From: JBBPZA01 sp963728925
GTDB taxonomy: Bacteria > Actinomycetota > Thermoleophilia > Solirubrobacterales > Solirubrobacteraceae
Assembly (NCBI GenBank): GCA_963728925.1
Contig: CAVSMB010000012.1
Coordinates: 78,660-142,659, forward strand
Length of the DNA: 64,000 nucleotides
Reading direction: 5' to 3'
In this document: piece after piece, positions 59,169 through 64,000 of the stretch
Layout: every line of letters starts with the position of its first letter
Position numbering within the stretch: the first letter of the stretch is position 1
Position numbers and translations under genes: made by a program
Notes under the pieces: model-generated
Database searches by the model: none
What the model saw: only the letters and a program-made list of their open reading frames with translations
What the model was told of the DNA's origin: nothing

Positions 59169-59576
59169 GTGAGCGCCGAGCAGAACCTGGAGACCGTCAA
59201 GGCCATCTATCAGGCGTTCGGCCGCGGGGACGTGGACGCGATCCTTGAGCGGTGCACCGACGACGTCGACTGGGCCGCCGACTCGGCGATCGAGATCGCG
59301 CCGTGGCACGGCGTCAAGCATGGCAAGGCCGAGGTGCCGAGCTTCTTCGCGGGCATCGGTGAGACCGGGCCGGTCACCGAGTTCACGCCTCTGAGCTTCG
59401 CGGCAAACGACGACGGCGAGGTCATGGTGTTCCTGCGGTATGCGTTCACGGTGACCGCGGCGGGCAAGGATGTCGCGACGAACCTTCACCACTACTGGCG
59501 CTTCCGCGACGGAAAGGTTGCGTACTACCGCGGGTCGGAGGACACCGCGCTCATCGCCTCAGCGCTCGGTGCCTGA
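59169..59576 (+). CDS. SnoaL-like protein
   Basis: The 135-residue protein starts MSAEQNLETVKAIYQAFGRG and has CTDDVDWAADSAIEIAPWHG and NLHHYWRFRDGKVAYYRGSE, the SnoaL-like pattern with a ligand pocket. The GTG is preceded by GGAGAGGAG. It stands alone among non-coding stretches. Role is unknown. Confidence 0.85.
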   Translation: MSAEQNLETVKAIYQAFGRGDVDAILERCTDDVDWAADSAIEIAPWHGVKHGKAEVPSFFAGIGETGPVTEFTPLSFAANDDGEVMVFLRYAFTVTAAGKDVATNLHHYWRFRDGKVAYYRGSEDTALIASALGA

Positions 59577-60151
59577 GCGCCGCTCGACCGCCCAGCCTCG
59601 CGACGCGCGTTCTGGGAGCGTCGCGGAGTCCGCGGATCGTCCAGCGCGACAACGCACTGTGGGGCGAGCGGGGTGCTGGAGACGGCTCGGCCCCAGCAGT
59701 CTCGGCATCACCTCCGTCGACGTGCCAGGAATCGATGACGCCGAGATCATCGAGACCGTCAACGCCCGACGCGCGCCGATGATCCCGGTCAGCACGTCGC
59801 TACGACTCTGAGCCGCGCTCCCGCAACCAAAGACGTGTTCATCGCGCATTGCGACCAGCGAGCTGACGGTCGGGATGACGCTCGGCCTCGTCCGTGGCGG
59901 GCGTGTCGGGCCGCCGACCGGAGACGCTTGCTGCTCGCGCGAAGCGAGTGTGAGCCGACGCTCGGGACCCGCGCTCGCGTGTCGGCCGCTGCTCGTATTC
60001 GTCCATTGCGATCACGCCGCACGGGCCGCGCGAGGCGATCGGCACGGCTCCCTCCAAGCGAAGGCATCAGCGCGTGGCCCGTGCGCGCGACAGAACGCGG
60101 AGTGCCGAGTGGCATGGCAGGCAGCAGCGCCACGACGCCGCTTCGAACGGC
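59577..60151. other. Gene-poor stretch with one protein scrap
   Basis: At 59701-59811 a plus frame reads SLGITSVDVPGIDDAEIIET then RRAPMIPVSTSLRL and a stop, which has natural codon bias and looks like the C-terminal end of a lost gene; no family was recognised. The rest shows nothing. Confidence 0.35.
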
Positions 60152-60853
60152 TTAGTGCGTGGCCGACATCACCTCGGATGCGGCCTGTTCGATGAGCTCA
60201 GCCACTGCTGCTGGCTGCGACAGGAAGATCGAGTGGCTGCCCGCGACCTCGACCGTGGTCGCGCCCGCTCGCTCAGCCATCGAGTGCTGGGCCGGCGGTG
60301 GGATCATCCGGTCGTCGGTTGCGACGAGGTACCAGCTCGGCTTGCTCCGCCACGCCGGCTGGCTGATCGTTCCGCTCAGGGCGTCAACGCTCCATGGCAC
60401 CTGAGAGTCGGCCATGAACGCGGCCAGTTCGGCCGGGATGTCGGCCGCGAACGACGCGTGGAACTTGTCGCGGTCGAGGAACAGGAAGCCGTCCTGCGGC
60501 GGCAGGATCGGCGGCACAGGCGCGTCGGGCGGCGGATCGGCGATCAGCGTGTTCACGGATTCGCCCGTGTCCGGCGCGAACGCCGCGATGTAGACGAGCG
60601 CCGCCACATTCGGATCGTTGCCCGCCTCGGTGATCACTGCTCCGCCGTAGGAGTGGCCGACGAGGATGACGGGTTCGCCCTGCGCGTCGATGACGCGCTT
60701 GGCCGCGGCGACGTCACCTTCGAGGGACAGCGTCGGGTTCTGGACGACGCTGACGCTGTAGTCACGCTGCTTCAGCAGCCGGTAGACCTCCTGCCAGCCG
60801 GAGCCATCGACGAAACCCCCGTGGACAAGGACGACGGTGCCTGCTCCACTCAT
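60152..60853 (-). CDS. Alpha/beta hydrolase (esterase)
   Basis: The 233-residue protein has the oxyanion motif VVLVHGGFVDGSGWQEV, the nucleophile in LVGHSYGGAVITEAG, an acid in VATDDRMIPP and His in VAGSHSIFLSQP. This is the type often annotated as haloperoxidase-like or AHL-lactonase-like esterase in actinobacteria. It is a single gene, and the broken homologue at 33836-34316 has the same GAWSG/SYGG pattern. Confidence 0.92.
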   Translation of the reverse strand: MSGAGTVVLVHGGFVDGSGWQEVYRLLKQRDYSVSVVQNPTLSLEGDVAAAKRVIDAQGEPVILVGHSYGGAVITEAGNDPNVAALVYIAAFAPDTGESVNTLIADPPPDAPVPPILPPQDGFLFLDRDKFHASFAADIPAELAAFMADSQVPWSVDALSGTISQPAWRSKPSWYLVATDDRMIPPPAQHSMAERAGATTVEVAGSHSIFLSQPAAVAELIEQAASEVMSATH

Positions 60854-61347
60854 GATGGGCTCCTTCGAGAGGGACGAGAGACGGCGGCGATCCTACGTCG
60901 CGCGAAACACCCGGTCAATCGCCGCCCGCCTGGTCGCGGCCCGCTTCTAACTGCCCCTTCGGACCAAGAGACGCAGCCCGGCGATGAGCCGAACCGGGGC
61001 TAGCGCGCCGCCGCTTGGAGGCAGAAGTGTCAAGCCGGTCGAAGATGCACCCTCCTGCGTCGGTTGAAGACGCACCCCCCCGAGTTGGGCCGTTTTCGGC
61101 ATGCGCGCGCCGAGCACGATCCCGGTCGCCTGCGCGTCGCAGGAGATCGGCACGTCCGCCATCGCATGTCGCCAAACGGGGGGCGCCCGAAGCACGAGGG
61201 GTTGTCATGAGCCCTCAACCAGGCGCCTGTTCAGAAAGGCGCCGCGTGCGCCGGATCGGGCGACGGTATCGGCTCTTCGCCAGCGAAGAACGCGGCAACC
61301 CGAGTCAAGCGCGCTCCGGCACGAAGAAGTGCGACTGCCGATGACCG
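60854..61347. other. Gene-free stretch
   Basis: No convincing gene was found in about 490 bp. TCGAAGATGCACCC and TTGAAGACGCACCC near 61035-61080 are a short imperfect direct repeat. Short frames on both strands lack family features. Confidence 0.45.
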
Positions 61348-62556
61348 TCAGCCGGGCAAAGTGGCCGCCGTTAGCGGGATGTCGAGGTCGAGGAAGCCGT
61401 CGTCGGGACGGCCGAGCCGCTGCACCTCGCTGCGCTCCAAGAGGTATGGCGCGAGATAGCGACCGGCAATCTTCGTGGGTGGCCACCAGAGCGGATACCA
61501 GGCGCCGGGAATGTCCGGGTCGGCGCCTGGTACGCCGGAGCGCATGAACAGCGGCTCGCCGCCCGTGAACAGCATTCCCCGCAGCACCGGCCGGAACGGC
61601 GCGGCGTCGACGCGAGCGCCATGACGCGTGGCGACGTGCGCGGCCACGGTATCCGCCTGCTGCGCCGCGAGGCCGCCCTGCTTGACCGGAAAATCGACCG
61701 CGTCGCCGGCGGCGTAGACATCGGCGAGTCCCTCTACCCGTCCGTACTCATCCACTGGGATGAAGCCGTCAGGCTGTGTAGCCGGCACACCGGCCAGCCC
61801 AGGACCGAGCATGTGCGGCAGCGCGACGACGCAGTCGACGGCCACCGACTCCCCGGTTGCGCCCAGCGTCACGGCGCCGCCTTGGACTGTCGCGCGGGTC
61901 GCGCCGATGAACTCGATCCCTGCCGCGGCCAACAGGCGACCGACGCTCTCGCTGCCCTGGTCCCCGAAGAGCATCAAGGGACGGGCCTCGGGCGTGACGA
62001 GGCGGAGCTGGACTCCTTCGACCTCGCTCCGTGCGAGTTCGCGTGCGGTCATGAGCGCGAGTTCGTACAGCGGCAAGAGCCACCCCGCCAGGCTGGGCGC
62101 AACGAACGCCGCGCTGCGCACCTCGCCGCTGCGAAACTGGCTCAGCAGGTCCTTTACGGCTTGGCCCGACCCTGCGAGTCCGAACGCGATCACATCGGCA
62201 AACGGCGGTCGCGTCCGCGCGCCGGGGGCCAGGATCAGAGTGTCGAAGCCGAGGTTCGGCCCGCCGGCGCAGCTGACCCGGTGCTCGGCGGCAGCCACGG
62301 CCGTGACGGTCGCGTGGACGAACCCCGCGTCGAACTCGGAGGCGATTTCCGGCAGGGGATAGCGCGCTGCTGATCCCGAGCCGAACGGCTCCGCCACCGT
62401 TAGGGGCCGGTCGACGAACCAATCGTCCTGCGAAACGAGGGTCACGGCGACGCGATCGCCAACGAAAGCTCGCAGGGCGAGCAGCGCCTCCAGGGCCGCC
62501 ACCCCGCCGCCAACGATTACGACCTCGCCGGAGATGACGCCCTGGCCTTGGGACAC
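61348..62556 (-). CDS. NAD(P)/FAD-dependent oxidoreductase (SQR/NDH-2-like)
   Basis: The 402-residue protein has the FAD motif VVIVGGGVAALEALLAL, a TLILAPGARTRPPF strand, and the C-terminal FAD motif GLADVYAAGDAVDFPVKQGG. The organisation is like sulfide:quinone reductase and type II NADH dehydrogenases, but the redox cysteines of sulfide:quinone reductases are not seen. The C-terminus has Trp/Pro-rich WYPLWWPPTKIAG that may touch the membrane. Electron donor and acceptor are unknown. Confidence 0.88.
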   Translation of the reverse strand: MSQGQGVISGEVVIVGGGVAALEALLALRAFVGDRVAVTLVSQDDWFVDRPLTVAEPFGSGSAARYPLPEIASEFDAGFVHATVTAVAAAEHRVSCAGGPNLGFDTLILAPGARTRPPFADVIAFGLAGSGQAVKDLLSQFRSGEVRSAAFVAPSLAGWLLPLYELALMTARELARSEVEGVQLRLVTPEARPLMLFGDQGSESVGRLLAAAGIEFIGATRATVQGGAVTLGATGESVAVDCVVALPHMLGPGLAGVPATQPDGFIPVDEYGRVEGLADVYAAGDAVDFPVKQGGLAAQQADTVAAHVATRHGARVDAAPFRPVLRGMLFTGGEPLFMRSGVPGADPDIPGAWYPLWWPPTKIAGRYLAPYLLERSEVQRLGRPDDGFLDLDIPLTAATLPG

Positions 62557-62928
62557 GGCGCCGAGACTAGTCTACTTCCCGCGGAATGAGTAGCTCTACT
62601 GTGGGCGGGTTCCGTGCGCCGTGAAGGCCAGCATTGCTGGCAAGTATCCGTGCCCGACCTAGCCGACTGGCCTGGGCGCAAGGAACGGACGGACGGCCAT
62701 CCAACATCAGCACTGCTTCTGTCCACCGGCCAGGCGCGCATGACCCCAAGCACCGCGAGCTACGTCACGGTCCAGTCACCGCGCCCCTCCAGTCCACACC
62801 AGGGAGGCGCACGGCACCAGCGACCCGTTCTGCAATGCGCGGAAAGCAGGGCGCCACGCGCCCGCTTTCGGTCCGAGTGCGAGGGCCCGGGTGACAGTCG
62901 GGGGCGCGCCTGCTCCGGATGGCGCCCT
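62557..62928. other. Gene-free stretch
   Basis: About 370 bp without a supported gene on either strand; nothing else seen. Confidence 0.45.
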
Positions 62929-63796
62929 TCAGCGAGCGCGTGTGACGCGTTCGAGTACCTGGGCTGCGAGTGGCATGTTCGGAGTGCGCCATACGTGTCG
63001 CTGCTCGAAGGGCCAGGCGTAGATCGGGTTGCCGTCGCGCACCGGCTCAAGCAGGCGTGGTTCGCCGAGCTCCTCGGCTGACCACTCGTAGAGGCATTGC
63101 AGCCGCGGCACGATCACCGCGTAGTCGAGCATCCGGCCAAGACGCTGCTCGTCGGCGATGTAGCCCTCGACGTCGAGCGCGAGCGGATAGCGGTCTGGGA
63201 GCACGCGGCGGAGTGAGAGGAAGACACCGGCCATCCCTAGCCGGGGGTCGCCAAGCAGGCGGCCGAGCGGAGCGAACCGTCCGAGCGCCAGGCGCGGCGC
63301 CGCGGCGAGTGCGTGCGCGTAGAGCACGCCGAGCAACACGACGTTCATGAAGAAGCGCTCCGGCGGGCTCTCTGCTTCGGCGAGGTTCCGGTGTCCAGGT
63401 ATCCGGCGACGATGCTCGTGTTGTGCGCTCGATACCAGTTGCGCCCCGTCGGCCTCGCGCCGAACTCCAGCCAGAGTCGCACAGCCTGCGATGACGGCTC
63501 GCCGGCCAACCCACCGAGGAGCGCGACCGTTTCGCATCCGTCCCGCAGCAGTCACTCGTTGACAGCCCGCCACCACACGCTGCCGGGCGGCGACGCGTCG
63601 AGCGGATTGAGCGCACCGCGGCGCGCCTGCCAGCGCATGAACGACAACGCCGCCCGTCGGAACGGCAGGTGTCGCGGTGCGCGGCCGTCGGCCCGCGGAA
63701 CACCCGCGCCATCAATGCAAGACGCGCCGCCGGATCGTCGCGCACGGCCGCGACCTGCGCCCCAGCCAAGGCGAGCGCGCCTGCGTGGTGGCTCAT
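62929..63796 (-). pseudogene. Decayed gene of unknown family with nonsense and frameshift lesions
   Basis: Pieces of one protein are spread over frames. From the 5' side: MSHHAGALALAGAQVAAVRD, then (shift) FRRAALSFMRWQARRGALNP to VWWRAVNE, a TGA where Trp is expected, LLRDGCETVALLGGLAGEPS to NTSIVAGYL, then (shift) LAEAESPPERFFMNVVLLGV and the long C-terminal end with LDVEGYIADEQRLGRMLDYA to VTRAR. At least two frameshifts and one stop are needed to explain it. The family was not recognised; it looks like a cytoplasmic helical protein. Confidence 0.6.
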
Positions 63797-64000
63797 CGCG
63801 AGGAGTGATACCGATTCGCCGAGGACAAGCGCCTCGCACGCGATGACCGCTTATCTGTGTCGGGGCTCGGGCGTCAAGTGCGCTGATCGAGTGGTTGGGG
63901 TGGAACGTCGTCGTCGGTGGGCGGGCTGTGGGCGCGGTGGAGTGGGCGGCGGTGGTGCGCGCAAGTGCCCGGGCTTATCTCGGTCCGCGACCCTCGTGGG
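63797..64000. other. Right edge, no supported gene
   Basis: The last 200 bp contain no recognised gene start or motif; any gene here would run off the window. Confidence 0.4.

Noticed and set aside
61348..62556. Sulfide:quinone oxidoreductase
   Set aside because: The fold fits, but the conserved redox cysteines were not found, so only the broader SQR/NDH-2-like class is given.

Overview
The window is very GC-rich bacterial DNA with short intergenic gaps, many ATGA/GTGA start-stop overlaps, GTG starts and several probable leaderless genes. A Thermoleophilia (Solirubrobacterales-like) actinobacterium is the best fit. The clearest marker is the exported protein at 16594-17367, which opens with the YANVTGSLALFIALGG type of N-terminus common in that group. 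This assignment is inference from family knowledge; no search was run.

Left part (1-10550): a minus-strand catabolic operon (SMP-30 lactonase, isochorismatase fold, aldehyde dehydrogenase, NIPSNAP, SDR) lies next to a CoxD/CoxE-like pair (MoxR ATPase and VWA protein). Divergent from these is a molybdenum hydroxylase operon: FAD subunit, 2Fe-2S subunit, a large subunit split into two coupled genes, a cupin and an SDR. At 10859-16486 a cyclic-nucleotide-domain/thioredoxin-reductase-like gene is interrupted near its 5' end by two almost identical group II introns in tandem, both antisense to it.

Centre-left (16594-23751): a compact minus-strand cluster has a STAND-type ATPase regulator, a 37-residue peptide gene with a perfect Shine-Dalgarno, an MFS transporter fused to a cNMP-binding domain, a FAD monooxygenase fused to an alpha/beta hydrolase, and an exported protein. 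A 72-bp element with octamers at 11-12 bp spacing occurs twice, each copy about 25 bp upstream of a start codon. This is the best candidate here for an undescribed co-regulated system.

Centre (23886-45717): small regulators (TetR, AraC, ArsR) alternate with NmrA, VOC, SRPBCC, DUF899, OsmC, SnoaL-like and cupin proteins and several decayed genes. Next comes sugar-acid catabolism: amidohydrolase, two FAH-fold proteins, sugar isomerase/epimerase, MFS, zinc alcohol dehydrogenase, SDR, IlvD/Edd dehydratase and an RraA-like protein. With the lactonase and aldehyde dehydrogenase at the left end these could form an oxidative, Weimberg-like route. A TGGATGCAT motif is shared by four promoter regions, three of them beside these catabolic blocks.

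Right part (45729-64000): an LLM oxidoreductase, an XRE regulator and an aldo/keto reductase, then a decaying accessory zone with two different IS110-family elements, a tandem palindromic repeat, gene remnants with nonsense and frameshift lesions, a tRNA-like 3' fragment, and a well-formed TetR/MMPL divergent pair with twin operators. No CRISPR array, complete tRNA, rRNA or phage module was seen.
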